Part shown: positions 26,381-35,395 of the stretch, piece after piece
How positions within the stretch are numbered: position 1 is the first letter of the stretch
Layout: each line of letters opens with the position of its first letter
From: Desulfomonilia bacterium
Lineage (GTDB): Bacteria; Desulfobacterota; Desulfomonilia; UBA1062
Reading direction: 5' to 3'
Assembly: GCA_036567785.1 (NCBI GenBank)
Contig: DATCTV010000006.1
Span: 1 to 62,711, forward strand
Length of the DNA: 62,711 nt
The notes under the pieces: generated by a model
What the model saw: only the letters and a program-made list of their open reading frames with translations
Told to the model about the DNA's origin: nothing
The model's database searches: none
Made by a program: the position numbers and the translations under genes

Positions 26381-27094
26381 CTACTCACCTTTCGTCAGAT
26401 AAAGAACGACGCTCTTGGCAATTACAGGATTAAGCATCCTGTCCAGAAACCTGGTCAGAAAAGGCTTCTTCATAATGTCCCATACAAGAAACTTGTGGTA
26501 AAGCCTTACAGGCCATGCCTTATCATTCTTGTGGCCGACGAGGCACTTTATCCACCAGTACGGACTGTGGAGCGCGTGCGCCCAGCCTGAACCAACCAGT
26601 TTTGCCCCTGCATCCTCCAGCATTTTGATAAGTTCATTCCTTTTGTATATCCGTATATGCCCGCCCTTTTCATTATGGTACTCGTATGAAAGGGCCCAGC
26701 ATATCTTTTCGGGAAAATAACGCGGCACACTCACTACAAGAGACTTCCCGGTTTTTAATACCCTTAATATCTCGCTTATGGCCTTTTCATGCTCAGGTAT
26801 GTGTTCAAGCACTTCAGAGCAGATCACGCAATCAAATGAGGCATCGGCAAAGGGCAGATTCGTTATGTCGCTTAAAGAGACATGCCCGATTCCGCCCCCG
26901 TCTTCACCTTCATGTCGCATTATTTTAAGGGTGTTCTTGGCCTTGGTTGCATCCTCCCTGTTCATATCTATTCCAACTACATGGACATTTTTATATCTGA
27001 AGGCTTCGCTGAGATGACGACCTCCTCCGCAACCGGCATCAAGAACCCATGAGCCGGGTGAAAGGTCAAGCCTTCGGTAATCAACTGTCAGCAT
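26381..27094 (-). CDS. Class I SAM-dependent methyltransferase
   Basis: A 237-residue methyltransferase of the Methyltransf_11 type. VLDAGCGGGRHL is the SAM-binding loop, VVGIDMN binds the ribose, and FDCVICSEVLEHIPE is the post-motif segment. The C-terminal half (VLYL near the end, aromatic WAHALHSPYWWIKCL in the middle) suggests contact with membranes or lipid. I preferred the ATG at 27094, which has AGAGG upstream, over the ATG at 27115, which has none; either start overlaps the glycosyltransferase gene. Confidence 0.82.
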   Translation of the reverse strand: MLTVDYRRLDLSPGSWVLDAGCGGGRHLSEAFRYKNVHVVGIDMNREDATKAKNTLKIMRHEGEDGGGIGHVSLSDITNLPFADASFDCVICSEVLEHIPEHEKAISEILRVLKTGKSLVVSVPRYFPEKICWALSYEYHNEKGGHIRIYKRNELIKMLEDAGAKLVGSGWAHALHSPYWWIKCLVGHKNDKAWPVRLYHKFLVWDIMKKPFLTRFLDRMLNPVIAKSVVLYLTKGE

Positions 27095-28370
27095 ATATTG
27101 CCTCTTTATAGACATTTGCAGTAGCCAGTGCCGTATTTTCCCAGGTGAAGTTTCTTATTACTCTTTCATAACCGGCCTTTGCAAGTTTATGGCACATGCC
27201 GGGATTGTCTAGCAGAGTTATTATCGCTTTTTCAAGTGCGGAATCATCGGCAGGAGGAACAAGCAGTCCGGCATCCCCCACAACTTCAGGCAATGCTCCG
27301 CCGGTTGTGCTTATAACAGGAACCGCACACGCCATTGCCTCGCCTGCAGGAAGCCCAAAACCTTCATATATGGACGGAACAACAGCTATCGTGCTGTTTG
27401 CATAGTACCCGGCAAATTCTTCTTCTTCAATACGGCCTGTAAATGTAACAACATCATTTAAATTCAAATCCTTCACAAGCTGTTCAATTGCCCCGCCGGG
27501 TTTCGGTTTGCCTATCACCGTCAGATGAATGTTCCTTTTTCTTCGGATTCTGTCCACCGCATGCAAAAGATATTTCAGACCTTTGAGCGGTGTATCGGCG
27601 CTGTTTGTTACAATCAGACGGTTTGAAGGTCTTAAATTTCCGGGTATCGGATAGAATATTTCGGTATTTATTCCATTGGGTACCACATTGAAATTTGTGG
27701 CATCAACCTTGAAATCGCTGCTTATATCCTTTTTTGACGCCTCCGAAACCGTAATAAAGTGTTCCAGATTTCTTGCTACCCTCTTCTGCATGCCCAGAAA
27801 GGAATACCACCGCCATTTCTGGACCTTCCTCAGCATATTAGGCTGAGCACTGACTTCTATATCCCTGTCTTTTGTTATCGGATGATGAATCGTGGTCACC
27901 AGAGGCAGCAGCTTTTTAATCCCGAGCATGCCGTATGCCAGACACTGGTTGTCATGGACAACATCATAACGGTTTTTATTCTGCTTAAGGAATGAATATG
28001 CCCTGAGACTGAAAGTAAAAGGCTCGGGGAAACCTCCTGAACTGAGGAGCATCCACTCGAGAAGATTTACAGGAGACTTGAGTTCGCTGATCCTGGGCGT
28101 CCTGAAAAGGTCATTGGGATTGTACAAATCCAGACTCGGCAGCTTATGTAATATGATATCGTCATCAAGTATCGGATAAGGCTGCCCGGAAGCGACCTCC
28201 ACGCTATGGCCGAGATCCTTCAGAGCCCTGCTGATTCTTCTTACATAAACGCCCTGTCCGCCTGAAGAAGGATTCCCGCGGTAAGTAAGTATGCATATCC
28301 TGAGCGGGGCATCTGATGCCGTGCCCGATCCTGCAATATTCCTGTTTTCTTTTATAGTGTCGGTTTGCAT
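27081..28370 (-). CDS. Glycosyltransferase family 4
   Basis: A 429-residue GT-B enzyme. SSGGQGVYVRRISRALKDLG at the N-terminus and the C-terminal EGFGLPAGEAMA (E-x7-E motif binding the sugar nucleotide), with NSADTPLKGLKYLL and GKPKPGG before it, are typical of family GT4. It is the first gene of the five-gene minus-strand operon and diverges from the omptin gene. It probably adds a sugar to a lipid or glycan acceptor in the cytoplasm that the next four enzymes modify. Confidence 0.9.
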   Translation of the reverse strand: MQTDTIKENRNIAGSGTASDAPLRICILTYRGNPSSGGQGVYVRRISRALKDLGHSVEVASGQPYPILDDDIILHKLPSLDLYNPNDLFRTPRISELKSPVNLLEWMLLSSGGFPEPFTFSLRAYSFLKQNKNRYDVVHDNQCLAYGMLGIKKLLPLVTTIHHPITKDRDIEVSAQPNMLRKVQKWRWYSFLGMQKRVARNLEHFITVSEASKKDISSDFKVDATNFNVVPNGINTEIFYPIPGNLRPSNRLIVTNSADTPLKGLKYLLHAVDRIRRKRNIHLTVIGKPKPGGAIEQLVKDLNLNDVVTFTGRIEEEEFAGYYANSTIAVVPSIYEGFGLPAGEAMACAVPVISTTGGALPEVVGDAGLLVPPADDSALEKAIITLLDNPGMCHKLAKAGYERVIRNFTWENTALATANVYKEAIYADS

Positions 28371-28587
28371 AATTTTCCAATGATTCCCGTAGTTTTAAGA
28401 ACGTTACCCATATCAATAATACAAGCATAAATCAATGAAAAAGACCTTTAAGATATTTAGTTGGAATCCCGTTTGATAATCAGTTAAAATAATTTATATA
28501 TAATTAAATTAATCTTAAAGCTTTGAACATTAACTTTCCGATATAAGAGAAAGGGAATAAAGTTCCTCATAAGAGGGGGCGCTGTTT

Positions 28588-29607
28588 ATGAGAAAAGTGA
28601 CTGTGGTTTATCTGGTTTTTTTACTTATCTTCGGAGTGGCGGGAAAGGCTTTTGCCGATGACCTTGATTTGTTCGGCAATAACGATATCAAGACCTCCAG
28701 ACAAGATAAAGCCAAAAATCCTTTTGCCGAAAGACCCGATATCAGACTGTCAGCAGGAATCGGATACCTGCAGGGAGAAACCAGTTACCAGATAGGCGGG
28801 CATTTTGACAGTCCGCAATACGGTCCTTATGATTACCGGTTTCCGATAAGCGAACTGGACTGGCCGCTGAATGTGGTAATGGGTTCGGTTGACCTCACTG
28901 CCAGCTACTGGAGGCTTTCAGGAGCTCTTTCCTATAAAATGAATCTTTCCGATCCGAAACAGAAAATGGAGGATTCTGACTGGGGCGCAATAAGCGGTGA
29001 TCCTGAAGACCTTATGGATGTATATTCGGAAAGCAGTGTTACCCTTGATGCAAAAATATTCGACGGCAACATAAATTTCGAGTTCCTTAAATATAAAGAC
29101 TGGGGCATGCAGATAGGCGTGGGTTATCTCTGGCAGGATTTCAGCTATGTTGGAAGCAATGTTGACCAGTGGTATCCTCCATATCCCTCAGAACCTCATT
29201 TTTATTATGGCGGAAGGGTTATTGCATACGATGTGACCTATGAAATTCCATATGCTCAGCTTCTGGTTAATTTTAACACAAAAAAATTCAGAGGGGCCCT
29301 GGCCTATCAGTATTCCCCGTTCGTGAATGCCGAAGACGAGGACAAGCATCTTCTCAGGTCTAAAGTCGGTAAAGGATACGATAGCGGATATATGAATGCC
29401 GTCCGTTTCAACTGCACTTATGATTTTACAAAACATTTTTTTGGAGGTCTCGATCTCAGCTGGAGACAGATTCAGACAACCGGATACCAAAGGCAGCATC
29501 AGGAGGCATGTGCGGAAAACAAGTATCAGGAATGGTGGGGAGATATCGACAATGAGATATACAGCGAGCAGAGAGAATGCAAGCTGTCTGCAGGGTTTAA
29601 ATTTTAA
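28588..29607 (+). CDS. Omptin-family outer-membrane protease homologue
   Basis: A 339-residue protein with a signal peptide (VVYLVFLLIFGVAGKAFA) and alternating beta-barrel strands ending in Phe (SAGFKF). It matches omptins in ISELDWPL, MEDSDW and AEDEDKH. The two catalytic pairs of OmpT appear conserved: Asp129/Asp131 (DSD) and Asp252/His254 (DKH). That predicts an aspartate/histidine surface protease. It is slightly longer than OmpT, with longer N-terminal and loop regions. A ribosome-binding site (GAGGGGG) precedes the ATG. It is followed after 30 nt by a PEBP-repeat lipoprotein. Confidence 0.75.
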   Translation: MRKVTVVYLVFLLIFGVAGKAFADDLDLFGNNDIKTSRQDKAKNPFAERPDIRLSAGIGYLQGETSYQIGGHFDSPQYGPYDYRFPISELDWPLNVVMGSVDLTASYWRLSGALSYKMNLSDPKQKMEDSDWGAISGDPEDLMDVYSESSVTLDAKIFDGNINFEFLKYKDWGMQIGVGYLWQDFSYVGSNVDQWYPPYPSEPHFYYGGRVIAYDVTYEIPYAQLLVNFNTKKFRGALAYQYSPFVNAEDEDKHLLRSKVGKGYDSGYMNAVRFNCTYDFTKHFFGGLDLSWRQIQTTGYQRQHQEACAENKYQEWWGDIDNEIYSEQRECKLSAGFKF

Positions 29608-29637
29608 TATTAAACGACAGAAAACACCGGAGGTTTT

Positions 29638-31242
29638 ATGATGCATTACTTAAAACTCATAAAATTGTCTTCCTTGATATTATTATTTGCCGGATTCTTC
29701 GGAATCGGGTGCGGCCACAGCAGTCCGGATGCAATGATAACAAACGACTCCAACATGTCGCTGTTCAGTTCTGCCTTCAGCAATGCTGGCAGCATACCTG
29801 TGACATACTGTTACAATGACGGATCATCAGGCCCTGACTTCAAAAACTACTCGCCGCCTCTTCAGTGGACAGGAACACCTGCCTCCGCTAAAAGCCAGGT
29901 AATTCTTGCCTGGTGTGATAATGACGGCTCTTCGAACTGGGTGTTATACATGCCGGGTTCTTCAGCCGCATCCCTTGTTGAAAACGCCTCTGCTTCAGGC
30001 AGCCTTCCGGCAGGCAGCATTCAGGGAAAGAACAGGTACGGGACAAACCTGTATGCAGGGCCTTATCCCTATTCGGATGTAGAAAGTTATGATTATGTTT
30101 TCGCTGTTTTTGCACTCGACAGCGAACTATCGGTATCTTCTTCAAGCACCATGGCGGATGTCCAGTCAGCCATGAACGGGCACATAATAGGAAGCGGATA
30201 CATTACAGGCAGCTCGACAAGAATGATCCTTACTTCTAACGGACTTTCAGATGGCGGGGCTATACCCGTGAAATATGCATATTTAACTTCATCTAATTCA
30301 TTATATTCGTCAGACTACTACAATTATAATTCAAATCCTGATTTCACATGGTCAAACGCTCCTTCAAACACAAGGAGTTTCACCCTTATCGTTGAAGACC
30401 AGGATGGAAATACAAACTGGATTGTATATAATATTGCGGCCATTAATACATCCATCCCGGAAGGCAGTGATAATGCACGGCCTAATCCGCCAGGATCCAC
30501 ATTCGGAACAAACGATTACGATATAATTGATTACATTGGCCCCACTCCTGCTTCCGGTCAATTGATGACATACTACTTCAGGCTATATGCGCTTGATACC
30601 GTTCTTGACGAGCAGGCTCTCGGTCACGCATACAAAGATCAGATACTGGCTGCCATGCAGGGTCATATAATAAGCGAGGCATCCATTTCAGGCAAATTCA
30701 TCAGGCTTGAACTGAACAGCACGGGAAGGACATATTCAGATGCCTATCACGAATATATATGGGATAATGATTATTATTACAGGGGAATTTTCAGCAGCAT
30801 TAATCCGCCTTTTACATGGAACAGTTCGGGCATACCCGCCGGTGCGGTCAGCATGGTCCTTTTAGGTACAAAAATGGTAAACTACAACGTTGCTGATGCT
30901 ACCAAGACCTGGGTGCTCTATATCCCGCAAATTAATCCTCATTTATACAGTATTACAGAAGGCTGTTCATGGGATCGAGGACTGTTTCCTGGAAACTGGG
31001 TACAGGCAATGACTGATCGCAGCAAAGAGAGCGATGCACCAAACTTCGGCTATGACGGTTTTGTCTATTATTCAAACTCCACAGGTCGGCCGCACCCTTA
31101 CCGCTTCGGACTATACGTTCTCGCATCAACACTGGGAATTACATACAATGATACCTATGACAGCGTAATCGAAGCATTGGAAAGTGCAACGGTATTGAAT
31201 AAGGCGTTCGCAGGCGGCTATTATCTTAACAGGTTGCCGTAA
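29638..31242 (+). CDS. Lipoprotein with three tandem PEBP (YbhB/YbcL-like) domains
   Basis: A 534-residue lipoprotein (FGIGC, Cys25). The PEBP pattern occurs three times. The first copy (about 40-195) has SPPLQWTGTPA, NWVLYMPG, SLPAG, NRYGTNLYAGPYP and FAVFALDSEL. The second (about 195-360) has DFTWSNAPSN, NWIVYNIAAI, TFGTNDYDIIDYIGPTP and YALDTVL. The third (about 360-534) is more diverged (INPPFTWNSSGIPAG, TWVLYIPQI, FGLYVLASTL). PEBP proteins bind anionic ligands or phospholipid head groups. Three fused copies on a lipid anchor are unusual. GGAGG precedes the double ATG. Confidence 0.78.
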   Translation: MMHYLKLIKLSSLILLFAGFFGIGCGHSSPDAMITNDSNMSLFSSAFSNAGSIPVTYCYNDGSSGPDFKNYSPPLQWTGTPASAKSQVILAWCDNDGSSNWVLYMPGSSAASLVENASASGSLPAGSIQGKNRYGTNLYAGPYPYSDVESYDYVFAVFALDSELSVSSSSTMADVQSAMNGHIIGSGYITGSSTRMILTSNGLSDGGAIPVKYAYLTSSNSLYSSDYYNYNSNPDFTWSNAPSNTRSFTLIVEDQDGNTNWIVYNIAAINTSIPEGSDNARPNPPGSTFGTNDYDIIDYIGPTPASGQLMTYYFRLYALDTVLDEQALGHAYKDQILAAMQGHIISEASISGKFIRLELNSTGRTYSDAYHEYIWDNDYYYRGIFSSINPPFTWNSSGIPAGAVSMVLLGTKMVNYNVADATKTWVLYIPQINPHLYSITEGCSWDRGLFPGNWVQAMTDRSKESDAPNFGYDGFVYYSNSTGRPHPYRFGLYVLASTLGITYNDTYDSVIEALESATVLNKAFAGGYYLNRLP

Positions 31243-31277
31243 GAACTTTAAACTATAAAGATTCTGTTCATGAAAAC

Positions 31278-31311
31278 AGCCCGGCGACGGTGATGTCCCG
31301 GGCTTCTTTTC
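31278..31311 (+). terminator. Rho-independent terminator after the PEBP lipoprotein
   Basis: AGCCCGG at 31278-31284 pairs with CCGGGCT ending at 31304, followed by TCTTTTCTTCT on the plus strand. It lies between the ends of two convergent genes and may serve both. Confidence 0.75.
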
Positions 31312-31313
31312 TT

Positions 31314-32012
31314 CTATAAGACCTTGAATCCAGGCAACAGCTTCAACCCTGTGTTTTCCCCGATTATTGACAATTGCCTTTCATCGGTTCCTGACTGCCG
31401 TCGATATGAAAAAAAGAGCTCTGGATTGCAGCAGGTGCATATTTTGAGGACAGCTATTTTATACCCTTCGATGCCGCCAGACTGTGCTTGAGCCTTTGCT
31501 GTTTCCCAGAGGTCGGCATATATGATGCCGTTTTCATTCCTTTGAAATTTTGAAGGTAAAAGGGTTGCCACGTCATTACCAACCCTGAAACAGCATGGAC
31601 CGACAGCCGGTCCTATCGCCGCACTTAAATTGTGAGCCCCCATTTCCTTCATCTTTGATATGCATTTTCCGATAATGCCTTTTGCAAGGCCTTTCCAGCC
31701 CGCATGCACTGCGGCAAAGATACCCTCTTCAGATGTGAAAAGAACCGGCACGCAGTCGGCAGTCCTTATTACAAGTGCGTCTTCGGGATTGTTCGAAATT
31801 ATCCCGTCGGCCTCAGGTATCCCGGAGGAGATTATTTCCGATGTACTTACAATTGCGTCTCCATGAACCTGATTAAGCGTAAATACCCTGTTTGAGCCGA
31901 GGCCTATGGCAAGCTTGTTCTTTACTGATTCAGCAGAACCGTCAATGCCGCCAGTATAGTCTTTAGTGCAAAATATCCCGTTCATGTTGTAGGATATATT
32001 AGAATAGTTCAT
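31314..32012 (-). CDS. pgeF: Laccase-domain purine nucleoside phosphorylase/deaminase YfiH (PgeF)
   Basis: A 232-residue member of the multicopper-polyphenol-oxidase-like YfiH family, now known to act on purine nucleosides and also linked to peptidoglycan editing. NQVHG, TADCVPVLF, AAVHAGWKG and CFRVG carry the zinc-binding His and Cys residues, and FSYRR is near the end. Its ATG lies only 10 nt from the divergent flavin-reductase ATG. No Shine-Dalgarno sequence is seen for this strand. Confidence 0.9.
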   Translation of the reverse strand: MNYSNISYNMNGIFCTKDYTGGIDGSAESVKNKLAIGLGSNRVFTLNQVHGDAIVSTSEIISSGIPEADGIISNNPEDALVIRTADCVPVLFTSEEGIFAAVHAGWKGLAKGIIGKCISKMKEMGAHNLSAAIGPAVGPCCFRVGNDVATLLPSKFQRNENGIIYADLWETAKAQAQSGGIEGYKIAVLKICTCCNPELFFSYRRQSGTDERQLSIIGENTGLKLLPGFKVL

Positions 32013-32022
32013 TGGAGGCTAT

Positions 32023-32496
32023 ATGAATAATGAATGGCAGAAGGTTTTGGACAGGTTCTCCTATGGCATATACATCGTATCAGTCAAAAATGGTCCTTAT
32101 GACAACGCCATGATAGCATCGTGGGTGACTCAATGTTCGCATGAACCCCCTCAAGTATGTGTTGCAATCAGACGAAACCGGCTCTCCCACAGCCAGATAT
32201 TAAATGCTGGCGCCTTTTCAATAGGAATTCTGCCACAGGGTGAAACCACACTTATAAAAAGATTTAAGATACCCGACTGGCAGCACAAGTTCGAGGGACT
32301 GGAAACCAGACATACCATATTAGGAAACCTGATGCCCCAATCTGTTATAGGATATCTTGACCTTGAACTAGTCAATACGATTGAAACAGGAGACCATACC
32401 CTTTTTATAGGGAAAGCCGTCTCAGGCGAGTTTCTTCATGACATTGAGCCCATGACCGTAAAAGATTATGATGGATGCTACAGAGGGAATGCATAA
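32023..32496 (+). CDS. Flavin-reductase-like FMN-binding split-barrel protein
   Basis: A 157-residue protein of the flavin reductase-like family: LDRFSYGIYIVSVKNG, ASWVTQCSHEPPQVCVAI, AFSIGILPQG and TGDHTLFIGKAVSGEF. These bind FMN and reduce it with NAD(P)H, or use bound FMN for electron transfer; clostridial and delta-type anaerobes often have such small forms next to rubredoxin-type proteins. GGAGG precedes the ATG. It ends at a strong terminator. Confidence 0.85.
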   Translation: MNNEWQKVLDRFSYGIYIVSVKNGPYDNAMIASWVTQCSHEPPQVCVAIRRNRLSHSQILNAGAFSIGILPQGETTLIKRFKIPDWQHKFEGLETRHTILGNLMPQSVIGYLDLELVNTIETGDHTLFIGKAVSGEFLHDIEPMTVKDYDGCYRGNA

Positions 32497-32526
32497 AAAA
32501 GGGGGCTTTGTAAGCCCCCTTTCTGT
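32495..32526. terminator. Strong bidirectional terminator
   Basis: GGGGGCTT at 32501-32508 and AAGCCCCC at 32512-32519 form a perfect 8-bp stem with a 3-nt loop. It is flanked by an A-run on the left and TTTCTGTTCT on the right, so it can end both the flavin-reductase gene and the convergent acyl-CoA dehydrogenase gene. Confidence 0.9.
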
Positions 32527-32547
32527 TCTCTTGTGTGGTGAATTTAC

Positions 32548-34374
32548 TTATACAGCGAACTGTGCTTCGGTGATCCTGTGTGCACTCTCTTCTATCTTGC
32601 TCATGAGCTGGCACTTTGCGGGAACAAGCGCGGTTGTTCTCTGAATGTAGAACCTGGCGCCTTCAATTTTGCCCGTGTAATAGTCCTTATCCACTGCGCT
32701 TGATGTCGCTGCAAGGCCTTTCTTGGCCGCAGCAGCCATCTTGCAGTGCAGGCTGCCTACCAGAACTTCGGAAAGGGCTGTAAGGAAATCACATGCATTT
32801 ATAAGCGGGTTGTAAGGATTGGTCTTCAGCATGCCGCGGAACCCCATTGCAAGCCCTGCAACCGCGTTCATCGCGTCTTCCACGATCTTGGCTTCGTCGG
32901 CCAGATCCTCATAAGCTTTGGCTTCAGCAATGAAGGACTGTATTTCGCCGAGCAGAGTCATGAAGTATGCACCTTTTTTCATACCAAGCTTTCTGCCGAG
33001 AAGGTCAAGGGCCTGGATTCCGTTGGTGCCTTCGTAAATCTGGTTGATCTTCTGGTCGCGCATCATCTGCTCAACTGGATATTCACGGCAGAAGCCATAT
33101 CCGCCGTATGTCTGCACTGCGGTGCTGCAGATTTCCATACCGAGATCCGTTGAATATGCCTTGACCATCGGTGTGAGCATCTCTATCAGGCCTGTCCATT
33201 TCGTCTTGTCATCTTCTGTTTCTGCGATAAAGCTTCTGTCCATGCAATAGTAGCAGAAATATGCGAGAGCCCTGATGCCTTCAACGCCGGATTTCATCTT
33301 GAGAAGCATTCTGCGTACATCGGGGTGCTTTATGATTTCACGTGCAGGAGCGTTAGGATCGAGAACCATTTCTACAGGCTCTTTGCCCTGAATTCTTTCT
33401 TTCGCATATGAAAGCGCATGAAGGAATGCTGCGCCAGCCAGAGATACACCCATCATACCAACGCCCTGGCGTTCTTCATTCATCATGTGGAACATGATCG
33501 GCATGCCCTGGCGCTCTTCGCCCATCAGGTAACCGATACACTTTCCGTTTTCGCCGAAGTTGAGCGTACAGGTTGCATTGCCGTGAATGCCCATCTTGCT
33601 TTCGATATTTCCGCAGGCGACGTCATTAAATTCGCCAATAGTCCCTGTTGCATCATATCTGTATTTTGGAACAATAAATATCGAGATGCCCTTCGTTCCT
33701 TCGGGGTCTCCCTCGATTCTGGCAAGGACCGGATGGATGATGTTCGGTGTAAGGTCATGGTCGCCTGCAGAGATGAAGCATTTCGTTCCGGTTATTGAGA
33801 ATGTGCCGTCCGGATTTCTCTTGGCTGTCGTACGGAGAAGACCGACATCGGAACCTGCTCCAGGCTCGGTAAGGCACATGGTGCCTGCCCATTCGCCTGA
33901 ATACATCTTCTGAAGGGTTATATCACGCAGCTCATGCTGGAAGAAGTCTTCAACAAGTCTTGCCGCACCGTGGGTAAGACCGGGATACATAAGGAACGCC
34001 TGGTTGGTCGAAAGGAACATGTTGGCGCATGCAGCTGAAACGACTGCAGGAAGCTGCTGTCCGCCGAGATCATAACTTTCAGATGTCGTCATCCATCCGC
34101 CTTCACAATAAAGCTTGTAAAGCTTGTGGTATGCCTCTGGTGCATAAACCTTGCCATCCTTGAAAGTTGCTTCAACCGGCTTCCTTTGAACTTCGTCAGG
34201 ATATGTCGGCGCTATGTCGTTAACAGCCAGTTTTGCTGCTGCATCGAGCGTCATATTGACCGTGTCGGCATCGTGGTCCGCATAGCGGCCCTTGCCGAGC
34301 AGAGTCTCACCAATGTTGAAAACTTCATGCAGAAGAAATCTAATATCCCTTTCATCAATCCATTTACTTGCCAT
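32548..34374 (-). CDS. Acyl-CoA dehydrogenase, long form with C-terminal extension
   Basis: A 608-residue FAD enzyme that makes the alpha-beta double bond of acyl-CoA. MCLTEPGAGSDVG and GTKCFISAGDHD form the FAD/substrate site, and IYEGTNGIQ holds the catalytic Glu. The extra N-terminal helices and the C-terminal 100-residue tail match the DmdC/FadE-related long forms. Electrons would go to an electron-transfer flavoprotein that is not in this window. Transcription starts from a clear promoter at 34423-34451 with an operator beside it, suggesting control by fatty-acid or acyl-CoA levels. Confidence 0.93.
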   Translation of the reverse strand: MASKWIDERDIRFLLHEVFNIGETLLGKGRYADHDADTVNMTLDAAAKLAVNDIAPTYPDEVQRKPVEATFKDGKVYAPEAYHKLYKLYCEGGWMTTSESYDLGGQQLPAVVSAACANMFLSTNQAFLMYPGLTHGAARLVEDFFQHELRDITLQKMYSGEWAGTMCLTEPGAGSDVGLLRTTAKRNPDGTFSITGTKCFISAGDHDLTPNIIHPVLARIEGDPEGTKGISIFIVPKYRYDATGTIGEFNDVACGNIESKMGIHGNATCTLNFGENGKCIGYLMGEERQGMPIMFHMMNEERQGVGMMGVSLAGAAFLHALSYAKERIQGKEPVEMVLDPNAPAREIIKHPDVRRMLLKMKSGVEGIRALAYFCYYCMDRSFIAETEDDKTKWTGLIEMLTPMVKAYSTDLGMEICSTAVQTYGGYGFCREYPVEQMMRDQKINQIYEGTNGIQALDLLGRKLGMKKGAYFMTLLGEIQSFIAEAKAYEDLADEAKIVEDAMNAVAGLAMGFRGMLKTNPYNPLINACDFLTALSEVLVGSLHCKMAAAAKKGLAATSSAVDKDYYTGKIEGARFYIQRTTALVPAKCQLMSKIEESAHRITEAQFAV

Positions 34375-34407
34375 AATATCCTCCTAAGGTTTACTTTTGT
34401 TTGCTTA

Positions 34408-34451
34408 TGAATGAGCATTCATTCTATAACCTCATGTACAGATTGTGTCAA
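34408..34451 (-). promoter_or_regulatory. Promoter and palindromic operator of the acyl-CoA dehydrogenase gene
   Basis: On the minus strand TTGACA (34451-34446) and TATAGA (34428-34423) are separated by exactly 17 nt. Just downstream lies the palindrome TGAATG-N2-CATTCA (34408-34421), covering the expected transcription start. TGAATGA half-sites are the known target of TetR-type acyl-CoA regulators such as Bacillus FadR; use of a similar repressor here is an inference. Confidence 0.75.
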
Positions 34452-34558
34452 TAAATAAGTCATATAGACTCCCGCCTATTATTATATCATCTTGTAGATT
34501 GTACTAAGATTTCCATTGTGCCATAATTCTCTTACAAATAATCTGTGGAGGTTCTCCT

Positions 34559-35395
34559 ATGCAGGAAAAAGAGGGTATGTTCAAATCAAATGACGGAACC
34601 GATATCGTCTGGATGGCATGGCTGCCTGAAGGAAAACCAAAAGCTGTCATCAATATAATCCATGGATACGACGAACACATCAGAAGGTATGCGAATGTAG
34701 TTAATGAACTGGTCCCTGACGGATATGCCGTTTTCGGAGTTGACCACAGGGGACATGGAAAATCAGGTGGCAGAAGGTGCCATGTGGACAGCTTCAACGA
34801 ATACATAATCGACGAACTGAAATTCATGAGAGACATAATCAAAAAGGAATATCCGGATACCCCTCTTTTTATTTTAGGCCACTCAATGGGCAGCATTATA
34901 GCCATGAACCTTGTCGAGAATCATCCGGAAGGGATAAAAGGTGTCGTGCTTTCGGGATCAGGTTCATACCACGGCCCGAAAACAAAGAAATCGGATATTC
35001 TTCTGTCTAAAATAGGATCAAAGCTGTTCCCGAAAGTTCATATCAAATTCCCGCTGGCACCGGATTTCATAACTCATGACCCCGGAATTCTTGATGCATA
35101 TATCAACGATAAGCTCAGATGCGGTAAAATCACACCAAGACTTGCCGAGCAGCTGATGACGTTTCTTATCGAAGGCGCCCGTAACGCAGGCATGATCAAA
35201 ATGCCGCTGATGCTTCAATACGGAACGCTTGACATCTCATTCTCAAAACAGAAGGAACTGTTCGACAGTGTCGGCTCCACAGACAAGACATACAAGAGCT
35301 ATGAAGGATTCAAACACGAGGTCTACAACGAAATGCCCGAGATGAGGGCAGTTGCTTTAAAGGACCTTCATGACTGGCTTAACGCCAGAATATGA
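34559..35395 (+). CDS. Alpha/beta hydrolase, monoacylglycerol-lipase-like
   Basis: A 278-residue Hydrolase_4 family enzyme. The nucleophile Ser is in GHSMGS, the acid in QYGTLDISFS and the His in GFKHEVYNE. NIIHGYDEH and GVDHRGHGKSGG are the oxyanion and HG-type segments of monoacylglycerol lipases and lysophospholipases. It probably releases fatty acids that feed the divergent acyl-CoA dehydrogenase. No signal peptide is seen. GGAGG lies 9 nt before the ATG. Its stop codon lies inside a strong palindrome. Confidence 0.87.
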   Translation: MQEKEGMFKSNDGTDIVWMAWLPEGKPKAVINIIHGYDEHIRRYANVVNELVPDGYAVFGVDHRGHGKSGGRRCHVDSFNEYIIDELKFMRDIIKKEYPDTPLFILGHSMGSIIAMNLVENHPEGIKGVVLSGSGSYHGPKTKKSDILLSKIGSKLFPKVHIKFPLAPDFITHDPGILDAYINDKLRCGKITPRLAEQLMTFLIEGARNAGMIKMPLMLQYGTLDISFSKQKELFDSVGSTDKTYKSYEGFKHEVYNEMPEMRAVALKDLHDWLNARI

